This document shows, in pieces, positions 22,635 to 33,795 of a stretch of 64,000 nucleotides of DNA. The notes beneath the pieces are model-generated. The model saw nothing but the letters and a program-made list of their open reading frames with translations. It made no database searches and had not been told where the DNA came from. A program made the translations under genes and the position numbers. The stretch is from Copromyces sp. CBS 386.78 (lineage: Eukaryota; Ascomycota; Sordariomycetes; Sordariales; Sordariaceae). The stretch spans positions 1-64,000 of the forward strand of contig MU839091.1 in assembly GCA_030685235.1 (NCBI GenBank), in the 5' to 3' direction. Position 1 is the first letter of the stretch; every line of letters starts with the position of its first letter.

Positions 22635-25381
22635 ATGCCCAGAAAAGTGCAAACGTGGGACGATTACGACTCCGCTGTCGACCAGGTACGAACGCCGTCA
22701 TCGTCGGCACAACATACATCGTTGAGCAACACCATCCATGACTGGGCGTTGCCCCGTTCGACGTTCAAATCCAAATTGACCCTGGAACTGACATGGACGT
22801 AGATTATCCTCACACCATCCGACTCCGACTTTATCGATCAACTGATTCCAGTCCTCAAAGATGCGACAGCAAGCGGCCGAACAGCAACGCTCGTCCAGAG
22901 CCTCTCTCAGTACGCAGAGGAGCGGGAGGGCGACATCGAACGGATCGGCTTGACGCAACACGAAGAGTTCCTTGGCTCCGTCAGCCAACTACAGACGATA
23001 CGCGAGGAAACTGTGGCCCTGACTGCCGAAATTCTCGATCTAAACCAGTCGATCCAAGCGAGTACCGAAAAGTTGGCGGAGCAGAAACAGGCATTGGTCG
23101 ATACACGCCGCGTACGCCAGAACATCACCGACGTCTCCGATGCGCTCAGGGAATCACTCAAGATCATGCATGCTGTCAACAACGCTCATGACCTGATTCG
23201 CAAGAAGAAGTACTATGGCGCCCTCAAGTCGCTGGAGGACCTCCAGAACGAATACCTAGTACCCATCATTCAGAACAAGTATGCTACCCAGTACCGACTG
23301 GCCGACTTGATCCAAAAGTCTATCCCCGCGTCACGGAAAACGATCTCGGAGGCTGTCATGACCGATCTGAACACATGGCTGTATCGCATCCGTGAGACCT
23401 CGCAGTTTCTTGGCGAGGTTGCTTTCTTTGGCACAAGGCAGCGGCTGGACCGCCAACGGGAACGTGCTGAACAAAACCCTTACTTGGGTCATTTCAAGCT
23501 GAACTCTGCCATCGAGCTGGTTTTCGACGAGAGTGATGAGTTTGATGTCCTCGATAACGAAGAAGTCCAGGTTGACTTTACGCCACTACATGAAGCGCTT
23601 CATATCCACGAGGCGCTAGGCCAAATTGACAAATTCCGTGCCGAGTATGGGGCCACTCGACGTCAGCAAAAGGATCTGCTGATGCCCAGTTCTGTGAATC
23701 TTTCATCCGATGAGGAAGATAACTCACTTCGTGATCTGCTGGAGCAAATCACCGGGTTCGCCGTAATTGAAAAAGCAACGATACAGCGTGCCCCGCAACT
23801 GCGATCCACAGTCGAAGTTGACGAGCTGTGGGATTCCATGTGCCAGACTGCCATCCGCCTCATATCAAGATCGCTAACAGACGTGGATAATGCTGAACTG
23901 CTTTTGAAAATAAAGGGAGATATTGCGCTATTTATCCAGACTACGGAGGTGAGCAGTCTCTTGCCTTTCCTTGTCAAGAAGTTCAAAGTGCTAACTGATC
24001 TTCAAGAGCTGGAATTACTCTGTTTCCATGTTGAACAACTTCCAACTAACCCTCTTCTACAAATACGCCGAGCTGCTTAAGCGTAGATTCAGCGATGACT
24101 TCCAAGAGATCGTCTCAACCGACGATTACATGCCTATGCAAATCAACAATGCCGAGGAATACGACAAGGTCGTCAAAGTCAGTTGGTATACTGAAGATAA
24201 AGCTCCAGAAGAGCTCACGTATGTTGCCCATCATCTATATTGCAAGTGAGATTGTGTGCTAACACGAAGTTAGGTTCCCCTGCGTCCTCCCATTTTCACA
24301 GATGTACCCCCTCTGCTGCATTGATATCAGGAACTTCCTGAACCAGTTCTACTTCTTCTCTAATGATCATTTCCAACATCCCAACATTGTGGATGAGACA
24401 CTCAGAAAGGTAACCACTTTTTCCCTCTCCAACTTCGGACTTTGTAGTGCCGAAATCTAATGCCATTGCCAGTCACTGGATGAGCTCTTGACGGAGAAGG
24501 TCTGCCGCACCCTCGTGGAACGTCTCAACTCCCAATATCTAGGCCAGATCGTTCAGATCTTGATCAACCTCGAACACTTCGAAGAGGCTTGCCACCAGTT
24601 GGAACAGGAGTTGATTCGCGCGCGATCATCCACATCCGCAGGTGGCCCTGTCTCTCTCAAATCAACTGAGGAGTTTAGGAGCAACAAGAAGACAGCCGAG
24701 AAGCGCATATTCGAGCTTGTCAACTCCAAGATCGATGACCTTGTCGACACTTCCGACTACAACTGGTTAGTTTGACCTACCACTCTCCGTGATTCACCGC
24801 CTGCTAACCATCACCAACAGGATGACACCGTCAAAGCCCACTGAACCTAGTAATTACATGCAGACCTTGACGAGGTATCTGGAGAACATAATGGGTTCCA
24901 CCCTCCTTGGCCTGCCTCGGGAGATCAAGGAGCTCATTTACTTTGACGCGCTCAGCCACGCCGCCAACAAGATTCTTGCTCTACCACTATCCTCAGACGT
25001 CAAAAAGATCAACGCCAACGCCGTTGCTGCTATGGCAATGGACGTGCAGCATCTCTCTGCCTTCGTTGCCAACCTTGAGAATGCCCCCATGCTCGAGCAG
25101 AACCTGGACGAACTTCAGCAGACGATCGCGCTCATGCAATCCGACAACCACGATGAGTTCTTTGACATTTCCACGAGGAACAAGAAGTATGGTCGTGTGG
25201 ATGCCATGAATGGGCCGATATTATTGGAGAAGTGAGTTGGACGATGGACTCTCCCTCAGCCCTGCCCGTCTATATACTAACTATATGCTACTTTAGGCTC
25301 ACTCTGGGAATCGAGAGTACTACTACGAGCCGAGCCGCTGCGCCGCTCGCTAACTTCGGATCGCGCTTCGGTTTGCGGTGA
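22635..25381 (+). CDS. SEC15: Exocyst complex subunit SEC15
   Basis: SEC15 links the Rab GTPase Sec4/Rab8 on secretory vesicles to the exocyst, which tethers them at the plasma membrane, in fungi mainly at hyphal tips. Seven exons: 22635-22685, 22803-23948, 24007-24218, 24274-24409, 24473-24765, 24821-25231, 25297-25381; phases close, giving 777 aa. An N-terminal coiled coil (QLQTIREETVALTAEILDLN, then residues with heptads) precedes the conserved block IMHAVNNAHDLIRKKKYYGA-LKSLEDLQNEYL. The C-terminal helical bundle includes SWNYSVSMLNNFQLTLFYKY, FPCVLPFSQMYPLCC and YMQTLTRYLENIMGSTLLGL. The start ATG (MPRKVQTWDDYDSAVDQ) leads straight into the first intron. Length is close to yeast and animal SEC15. 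Confidence 0.95.
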
Positions 25382-26371
25382 TGTCTCGGTCGAGCACTAA
25401 TATATTGTATTTCTGCTTCTGAAGGTTGATTTGTAACTCTATACCCCATATCTAGGATCATGCTTCCGGTTATAAGAGGTTTAATCACACTATCTATTTC
25501 CTGCGAATCAGTCTCTGACCTGGTCGTTTTGTCGCACCGCCCACTCTCTTGCAGAGTGGAGAATGTAATCGAATGAGACCCTAAAGCTGAGAGAGAATAA
25601 AAATAGTTTTGTAGAGGCTCTCTAGTTACAGTGTTTACGGTTATTCTTTTAGATTTTTTGTTTATATTGTCAGCTGCTTCATTCTGAGGTCCGATTGTTA
25701 CATCCGTTGAATTATTATTTCTACTAGTCTACTAAACAACACTTAGGGTTGACGTCAGTGACGTGTCCCTCGATTATCCTTCCCATGTTTTGCAAGAGAG
25801 TGGTGTTGTAACAGCGCAACCAGTCCAGCTCACACCCAACGGCCAAGTACTCTTGCTGGATCTTTCACATAATGGCACAAGCGATAGCATGACAAGAATG
25901 CTCATTCTTGAGGACACAAAAAATCAACATTTTATTAGTTCATCACTATACTAGCTGTTCAGAATGCGCTAGAAATGAAGCAGAACCATAAACTAGAATA
26001 CCATATTGAACAGGAAAAACGTCCATAACTTGAGACGCTCAAACAACAACAAAATAGCGCAAAAACGAAAACATGATAAGCATCCTTATGACATACCGAC
26101 CGACCGACTGACCAGCCATCCAAGCACCCTCCTCCGTCCATGGAACGCAACCTGAAACAAACGAAATAACCCGTATTTGCGCCACGCCATTGTATAGTGT
26201 TCGACCGGCAGTCTTTGATTCTTAAGGGATAAAGATAAAGAAGCGATGAAGATAGAGAAGCGATCAAGGTGAAAGCTATGTCAGTGTGACTTATTGCTGT
26301 GATTCATTACTCAGGCCCGGCTCTTGGGTTTGTGACGACTCTCCAATCTCATCTCCTCCAGAATGCGACCC
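25382..26371. other. Convergent 3' region, SEC15 / HAP5-like
   Basis: These 990 bases between convergent genes are moderately AT-rich and hold the 3' UTRs. The part at 26291-26371 would be coding if the alternative acceptor of the CCAAT-factor gene is used. No other feature was recognised. Confidence 0.45.
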
Positions 26372-27396
26372 CTAGGCGTTCTATGGTCAAGTTAGCATTT
26401 TGCTTGCCGAGAGTTATCATTACCGAAAACCATATCCACGTACCTGCTGAGGAGGCATTGTCGAGTAGTACATGCCGTCAACGTCATACATGGGAGGTTG
26501 AGGCTGTCCATACGCCGCCGGGGCACCCGGCTGTACCTGACCGGAGTACATGTTCTGCTGACGATAGTCGGCCTCGGGGGCAATGGCATGGCCACCTAGC
26601 GTGTAGTCAGGAGCGGCCATGGGGTGCTGTCCGCCATGGTTAGGCGCAGCAACCCCCGGCATGCCCTGAGCTTGCTGGGCCGCGTTTTGCGCAGCCTGCG
26701 CGGCGGCGGCGGCTGACTGACCTGTCGCGCGCTTCGCGTGTGTGGAAGCTTCCTCCCTGGGGACGATATCGATGAGGAAGTCAAACATGTCGGACTTGGA
26801 CAGGGCCGATGCAATGTCGCTGCGCTGCAGGGTGCGGCGCTTGTTCTCCTCTGCATGGATCCACGCGCGCATCGTCAACTCGGTGATAAATATGTCGCAT
26901 CCCTTGGCGAAGAGGATAGGTGCTTCGGCCGAGATCATCTTGACTTCAGGGTCGGCCTTCATGACCTTCTTGATCCGCGCAAGGGGAAGCTGATGCAGCT
27001 TGTAGTCGTGGGAATCATTCTCGAGGTGGTTGATGGTTTGTTGCCAATAAGCTGTCAGGATTTCCTTGTAGTTGCCCTGGAGACCCTGATGAACATTGGC
27101 CCATGTTCCCGTGTAAAGGTCTGAGGGTGCAAAGCCTTGTTGGGAGAGCTAGAAACGTGAAAGGCGTCAGACTGTGAGCTATGATGTAATAGGACTGAGA
27201 AGCTCTCTTGTGAAGAATGAGTACTAACCGCAGCACTGGCACCTATATTGCATATCTTGGTGAGTAAAGAGTTCGTTAACAGGGAGCGTTGGGATGACGA
27301 CTACTTACCATAATGGCCACCTTGGCTTGTGTCGTAGACGGGCTGCTGGCGTTGTTGCTGGTTATGCCCAGCCGAGGACGGGTTTTGGGGATCCAT
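26372..27396 (-). CDS. aab-1: CCAAT-binding factor subunit, HAP5 / NF-YC family
   Basis: This is the histone-fold subunit that, with HAP2- and HAP3-type partners, binds CCAAT boxes in promoters. Exons in transcript order are 27396-27309, 27242-27229 (14 nt), 27148-26444 and 26380-26372, giving 271 aa. The core is unmistakable: [40 protein letters not shown], and [20 protein letters not shown]. The N-terminus is Gln-rich, and the C-terminal half is rich in Ala, Gln, Pro and Tyr, as expected for an activation region. In Neurospora crassa the HAP5-type protein that binds the am promoter is AAB-1, described as about this size; I use that symbol by family and likely taxon. The last exon is only nine bases (Asn-Ala-stop); a second acceptor nine bases later would give a different, longer end. 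Confidence 0.9.
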
Positions 27397-28658
27397 GGTG
27401 GATAGTATCAATGTTGGACGAGCTGCGGGGAGACGGGACTAGTTGGTCGCAAATCGCTGGCCTGTATTGGATGACTTGGGTCAATAAACCTCTGTCTATA
27501 ACAACAAAATCGAGCTTCAATGTCTTGCTGGAGTCGCGTATTGGTCGCGCTTTTTCGAAGCAGCTCTCTGTTTTTCTCAACCAGGAAGATTTAGCCCCTG
27601 CGCGTTGGGCTTAGAACTATCTATGATGTCGGCAAGCCCCTTGGGGTCTTTTGTTTACTTGCGACAGAACCGACGAATGATGATCGCAAAACCGACTCTC
27701 ACTCAGAAGTCTTGCTTGATTGGGCAGAGTGATTGGCGGGACTCCTTGTTTGGGGAGAGGGGAACAATTGGGTGGAGTTTGATGCCAGTGGACGACTCGC
27801 TGCTCCGGACTCGCCTCTCGTCGACTCTTCGGGACGAGCCACACGGGTAAGAGCTCCAGTTGGTGAAGGGGTGAAATGATTGGTGAGAATGGGGTGTAGG
27901 TCCGTCTTTTGGCTTGAAGCCAAAGGCTGGGAAATGCTATTCGCGGGAGCTGGTGGATGAGGATGATGATGGACAGACTAGTAGCAGATAAGCACATACC
28001 TGTGAAGCAAATGACTGTACTCAAAAGACGTCGGAGGATGTGAAGCGACGGATGATGGAAATAAGTAAGATGGTTACGATGATGATTTGTTGGTGAAAGC
28101 GGTCAGACTCGGTCGAAACCAAAAAAGGTTGGGCATCAGTGAACCTTTGAAGACTTTCAACAACTGGAACTCCAAAGTGACAGCCGCAGCATCACTGCAG
28201 TCCTCTGCAGCGGAAAGACTCCGAAAGGCAGCGGCTGGCAGCTGTGGCGCGCTACCTTTTACCTGACAGCTCCCTGCTCGACGTCGCGGCCGCGCCTGCC
28301 CCGAGCCCAACCGTTGACAACTGGCACTCTCCAGCCTCATTTCTCCGCCCTATGACGCACGGCCAGCCATCGGCCCGGGGCTGTGGACTGCCAACTCATT
28401 GGAGGCCTGGCCCGTGCAGATCTCTCACGTGATCAAAATGTTCAACAGTCAGCACAAGCAATGCCAAGCCTTGGTTGCAATCGGGACGCTGGGACATTTT
28501 CTGCGGGCTCCACTCAAAATTGTGTCTTTTCTTGTCCCCAATTTTGAAGCTTGGAATTTTCTTCCCTTCTCTTCCCCTCTCTCCAATCGCTTGCAAATCT
28601 TGAGCAGCTTTTCCACAGCTTTCAGTCAACGAAACTGTGCATTTGCCCGATCAGCAAG
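27397..28658. other. Divergent region, HAP5-like / FCF2
   Basis: These 1.26 kb hold the promoters of two divergent genes. Small ORFs at 27600-28020 on both strands lack domains and are probably chance or upstream ORFs. No repeat was recognised. Confidence 0.45.
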
Positions 28659-29504
28659 ATGGCGGCTTCCGTAATCGGCTTGTCCGATGCTGAGATCGAC
28701 AAACTCCTTGGTGAAGCCGAGTCTCGCCTTGCGAACCCGGACAGCTCCAATGCTGTAGCGGCTCCCCAGACAGAAGCTGCTGTTGCACCCGCAGCGCAAA
28801 CCCCCATAGTGGTTGCGGCTCCCTCGGCCGCTCCTGCTGGGGTGGTGAAGCCGAACTTGGAGAACAAGTCCAAGAAGTTATCGGTCCGGGTGCCCCAGTC
28901 CAAGGAAAAGACCAAGGTACGTTCAACAGTCTTCGGTAGCCATACACTTCCTTCCATGATGAAAATCTATCCCATTTTTTTCATGACGCAGTTCGGCGCC
29001 CCGTCATGGGGTCGTCGTCTGCACCATAATGATTCCTTTATGTTCATAGTTACTCTGACTGGAAACTACTCCTTCTCTTCCGTTACTCCCTTACAGCTTT
29101 GCGGATCAGTGTGCTGACTAGAGAAACAGGGACCCAAGAATGACGCTGGCGCCGATTGGTTTAACATGCCCCGCACGAATCTGACCCTCCAGCTGAAGAG
29201 AGACTTGCAAATTCTGAGAATGCGTGAGGTCGTCGCCATGGGAAAACAGTACTTCAAAAAGGATAGTCGCAAGGACTTTGTGCCCGAGTTCTCCCAAGTT
29301 GGCACTATCATTGCTGGTGCTACTGACGGTCGTGACAGCCGCCTCACCCGCAAGGAGAGGAAGCGGACCATTGTGGAGGAGGTTCTTGGTGCTGAGGTTG
29401 GTGACAAGTACAAGAACAAGTACCACGGCATCCAGGAGAAGAAGCAGAGCGGAGGCAAGAACTTCTATAAGCAGCTCGTCAACGGCAGGAGAAAGCGCAA
29501 GTGA
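28659..29504 (+). CDS. FCF2: rRNA-processing protein FCF2
   Basis: FCF2 acts in the nucleolus, in the early cleavages of pre-rRNA that release the 18S precursor of the small subunit. Two exons, 28659-28916 and 29130-29504, around a 213-nt intron, give 210 aa. The N-terminus (MAASVIGLSDAEIDKLLGEA) is followed by an Ala/Pro-rich linker. The C-terminal Fcf2 domain is intact: WFNMPRTNLTLQLKRDLQIL, KQYFKKDS, SQVGTIIAGATDGRDSRLTR, KERKRTIVEEVLG and KYKNKYHGIQEKK. The protein ends in the basic GRRKRK. The intron is long for this window. Confidence 0.93.
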
Positions 29505-30120
29505 TCCGAACGCCCCGTGGTCAAATCACACCTACGACCGTACCACATACAACATCATGTGTACACGACTGTTGCAGCAAGCAACGATGCGATACCGACA
29601 TCAAACGCCGCTTCCGGCTCCTCGTCGTTCGGCCCTGGTCGACCCGACAGAGGATTGGTAACATGTCTGGCGACATTGTTTGGGATCTTATTGTATCATT
29701 TCAGTCTTGAGCTCCGGTTCGACTGCAAAAGAGTTTCCCTTGTCGTGAGGCGATCAGAGAAGGCACCTCTGCTAGTCATTGAGAGATTGCCAGGACGTTT
29801 CAGGAAGGATAGAGAAATTTCCTTTAGATAGCCGCGGTTTGACAAGCCAGTGCGTTGAAAAGCCCAAAAGACGAACAAATCAATGTTTGACAACGAACTG
29901 CTGTTCTCAATGCTGCCAGTGACCCGTAGTTTTCTGCCTCGTTCGCTCTGCGATGTGATGGTGATGTTTTTGTAGTTTAAGAAATGGGCGTCACAAGCTC
30001 CTTATCGATAAGAAGCCCGGATTGGCCTACCCCAATAACCCGCGCTAAAAACTCGGCTGATCCGCGCGCGCGCGACGGCAACTTGTATACGTTCAACCTC
30101 CCAGACCACCCAGAGCAAAC
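29505..30120. other. Intergenic between FCF2 and uS10m genes
   Basis: These 616 bases contain the FCF2 3' UTR and the promoter of the next gene in tandem, with a short CG alternation at about 30064-30074. Nothing else is visible. Confidence 0.5.
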
Positions 30121-31334
30121 ATGATATTAAGGCCAGCGGTACGGTCCCTTCAGGGACGGGCGGTAAGCATTCTCCCGATGCGTTTGTAGCATGTGCGTGC
30201 TCGCGGGATAGTCGTCTAATCCGCGTGAAATCGGCAGCCTCTCGCAACCCTCCGGTCCGCCCAGGCCGTCTTCCAGCCGTTGCCCCAGCTCCGGCGCAAT
30301 GCTTCGGTGTAAGTGACCAGAGCGCTGTTCGTGATCCGTTGGTGTTCATGGGCACGAACTAACACTTGCGTAGGACCACAGGTCCGGATGCCGCCTCTGA
30401 GGCGAGGTTAGTAACCATTGCCGCAACCCGTCCTCCTCGACAATGTCGCCGTTCCCGCGAAGCCCGTCCGCCCGCCCGTCGAAGAACCCGCCCATATGCC
30501 CGCACTTTCTCCCTCCATATATCGTCGCATAGCCGAGCCAGCCCATACGGTGCAGAATGACTGACCGGTATATCCTGCTAGCACCACCCCGATCGCCAAG
30601 ATCACGACCACCACCCAGCCCCCAAAAAACGAGAACAAGGCCAAGACCGCTACCGTCGCCGCGGAGCCCGAAGAGCAGGAGGTGATCATGTCCCGCATGC
30701 CCCGCTCGCTCGAGGCCCTCTATCTCCAGCCGCTTCGCCGCGAAGCCGAGTACGGCGTTCCCTCGTGCGACCTCCAGCTCCGGTCCTACTCGATCCGCAA
30801 CCTCGAGTTCTTCTGCGACTTCGCCCTCCGCGCCGCCTACTACCTCGGCCTGCCCGCCTTCGGCCCCGTCCCCCTCCCTCGCATGATCGAGCGCTGGACC
30901 GTGCCCAAGTCGCATTTCATTTTCAAGAAATCGCAGGAAAACTTTGAGCGTGTCACCCTCAGGAGGCTGATCCAGATCAAGGATGGTCACCCGGAGACGG
31001 TGCAGCTGTGGTTGGCCTTCTTGCAGAAGCATGCCTACTACGGAATTGGTATGAAGGCCAATGTCTGGGAGTTCAGCAAGCTTGGTACGTGGAAATCCGT
31101 TCTATACATAACTCTCGCTCCGCTACGGGGACTATTCATGGGATACACGCATGCTAACCAGGAACCTCAAACAAAACAGACGTCAGCAAGGCTATGGACG
31201 AGAGCAAGGGCGAGGTGGAGAAGCTTCTGGAGACCAGGTGGGAGCACCTCAGCCATGTCAGCGACATGAAGGGTGTTGGCAACTTCGAGGACTTCCTTGC
31301 CAAGGAGAGACTTCGGATCTCTGGTGGACGCTAA
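30121..31334 (+). CDS. RSM10: Mitochondrial small-subunit ribosomal protein uS10m (RSM10)
   Basis: Component of the mitochondrial ribosome small subunit head. Proposed exons are 30121-30162, 30238-30308, 30374-30406, 30582-31084 and 31180-31334; phases close, giving 267 aa. The first two exons read as a mitochondrial presequence (MILRPAVRSLQGRA, then PLATLRSAQAVFQPLPQLRR). The S10 domain is clear: PLRREAEYGVPSCDLQLRSY, a helix, PLPRMIERWTVPKSHFIFKK, and FERVTLRRLIQIKDGHPETV. The C-terminus adds a family-typical tail ending RLRISGGR. Intron 3 (30407-30581) is the weakest call: it has a good donor (GTTAGT) and branch site (CTGAC), but contains a long coding-like frame. The gene is convergent with the mitochondrial TrpRS gene. 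Confidence 0.9.
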
Positions 31335-31718
31335 AGCGGATACAGCAACGACTGGTCCCGTCTTAAGAAGTCCTTTCAGCCTGGGTGGTTGTTCTTGGTG
31401 TTGTCTGTCTCTCTTTCGGTCAGGTTTGTCCCCCTTTGTCTCCTGCATATGGCCCGTCCTTTGTGTGTATAGATACTGTAGCAAAAGAAATGTATAGTAC
31501 AGATCAGGAGACACGGCCATGCCTGTGCTGTGCTGTGCTCACGAGAGAAGACTGCACGGAATTCGCCAATGGAGGAGATCGATGCGAGGAACTACGACTA
31601 GAACGACGGCCAGACCCCTAAGCAATACACACCACAGATTGCAAGAAATCACATACAGCTTTTGTCGCCCGAAATCTATCTTACAACATCGATCCTCCAC
31701 TCTTGGTGACCTCAACCC
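31335..31718. other. Convergent 3' region, uS10m / mitochondrial TrpRS
   Basis: A 384-base spacer between two convergent genes for mitochondrial translation. No feature other than 3' UTR sequence is apparent. Confidence 0.5.
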
Positions 31719-33140
31719 TCAAGCACCCAGCTCCACAGCCCTCCTAACCCTACTCATCGTCCTCTCCGCACTCTCATTCGCCTTCCTCGCCCCCTCCCTA
31801 ATAACCTCATCCAAATACCCTCCCTCCTTCCCCTCATCCCCCTGCAACAGCTCCAAATACCTCTCCCTAATGGGATTCAGTTCCCTCTGTACCACCTCAC
31901 TAACCCTCTCCTTCAATTTTCTGAGGGGGTTCTCCTCCCCTTCCCCCCCAAGCTGATTCCCAACCTCAACATTAATCTGCGCCGCGATCTCCTGCGCCGA
32001 ACGATTTTGGGAGTCGAAATGGCTGAGAAGCTGCAGAAGGTTGGAGACGCCGGGGCGTTGGACAGGGTCGAAGGTGATGCCCAAGGAAGGGGTCAACGAG
32101 TCGGTACGTGCTTTCAGGATTTTGCTGTGAATCTCGGAGGGGGTGTCGGTGAGAAGGATGCGGGAGGAGGGGTCGGGGTCGGATTTGGACATTTTTTTGG
32201 TGGGAAGTTGAAGGGACATTACGCGTTTTGTTGGGGCTGTTTTTGGTTCAGTGTTAGTTGATGAAGCAGTTATTCGAGGCTCGAGGTGTTGTACGCGGAG
32301 GAAGAGATCATGGGGAAATTGAAACATAAAACTTACAAAGAATCGTCTCAGGGGCAACCAATACCTTGCCCTTATACGCATGGTTAAAGTTGGTCACGCA
32401 CTCCCTTGCAAACTCAAGATGCTGCCTCTGATCCTCGCCAACGGGGACATGTGTCGCCCTGTGGACGAGGATATCCGCCGCTTGGAGGATGGGGTAAGAG
32501 AACAAGCCGTGCTTGAGAGACGATTTGGCTTTGTCGTCTAGCATGTTGGCGTCGTCTGCTAGTTGTAGTTTACTCTGTATTCCCCCAACGCATAATCATC
32601 ATCAGCATATGTCTCGCGTTCACCCCCTACCCCTCCCTCTCTCTCACACACCGAATAACTCACCTTCCACTGCGTCATCCGACTCAAATACCCCGTACTA
32701 GCCGTACAACTCAAAATCCACTGCAGTTCCGAGTGTCCGGGCACCATGCTCTGGTAGAAAATCGTGCACCGCTTGGGATCCAAGCCGATTGCCAGCAACG
32801 CCGCGAGCATCTCTCTTTTCCACTTCTTGAGGTTGCCGCGCTGCTGCGGCACCGTGATGGCGTGCAGGTCAACGACGGAGAAGATGAGATCCGTGGTCTC
32901 CGGGTCCGCGCTGTCCTGCATGCGCTTCCATTGCTGAAGCGCGCCGAGGTAGTTGCCTAGGTGTGGTACGCCGGTGGGCTGGATGCCGGAGAAGATCACT
33001 TGTCTTTGCGGTTTTTTGGCGGTCGTTGGTGTTGTCGTTGAAGAGTATAAGCATTGTTGGAGAGTTGATGCTCTGGTAGTGGTGAAGGAAGTGAGGCCTT
33101 GCCGGCTCAGGAGGCCGGAGGCTCTGGTGAGGGACTTCAT
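31719..33140 (-). CDS. MSW1: Mitochondrial tryptophanyl-tRNA synthetase
   Basis: Class I aminoacyl-tRNA synthetase that charges mitochondrial tRNA-Trp. Exons in transcript order are 33140-32664, 32574-32337 and 32236-31719, giving 410 aa; introns are 89 and 100 nt. The first 50 residues form a mitochondrial presequence (MKSLTRASGLLSRQGLTSFT). The HIGH-type motif is PHLGNYLG, preceded by the substrate loop VIFSGIQPTG. Further family blocks are MVPGHSELQWILSC, MTQWK-SKLQLADDAN and YPILQAADILVHRATHVPVG. The KMSKS loop is KKMSKSDPD, after SPTKRVMSLQ. The bacterial-like form and presequence separate it from the cytosolic enzyme. Confidence 0.95.
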
Positions 33141-33795
33141 GCTGTTGTGTGAGAGGGTTGGTTACCTCAAAGACCGATCGCAATGTCCTGCCGTGCGTGT
33201 CAGCTTTTGTGTGACCAACTAAACGCCCAAGAACTGTGCTAAAGCAACCAGCTTGCTTTGGTGAGCACATGGTGACTGGCTTTATTTGGACTTACACTGG
33301 GACGTAGTGGATTCAGTCTGGGTGAAGCTCGACTGGAGATGAGATGAACTGTGGCTGAAGAGCGAGGGTTGTGTATGGCAAATAACAGCCCAGCCCTGAT
33401 GCAACTTGGGCTTGGCAGGGTTAGTTATGGAGGTGACGCTAGGACCAAGTCAAGACACAATAGCCCTTCTGAGCCCGGTTCCTACCATTATATACATGAA
33501 GGATATCGATTTGGTCCATGTGTGCCTGATGATGAAGAGAATAGGGCAGAGAATATTTACACCACGAGTAGTCTTCTCAAGTAAAATCACAGTTTTCTTG
33601 GTGACTTGGTTCCAGTTCAGCTTTCGACGTTGCCTACCATGTCCGAACAAAGCTTTCGAAAGCTGTTACTGTCCCACGCAGGCAGGAGGGATTCAACTTA
33701 TTACCAACGCAAAGTCATGGAAGTTGCTCCAAAAGCTCCAGAGTATCCATAATCTTTATTGAGGTCCAAGGCTCGTAAACATCCGTTGCATACGC
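33141..33795. other. Intergenic between karyopherin and TrpRS genes (same strand)
   Basis: These 655 bases contain the promoter of the TrpRS gene (on the right side of its start) and the karyopherin 3' UTR. No domain-bearing ORF or repeat was recognised. Confidence 0.45.
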
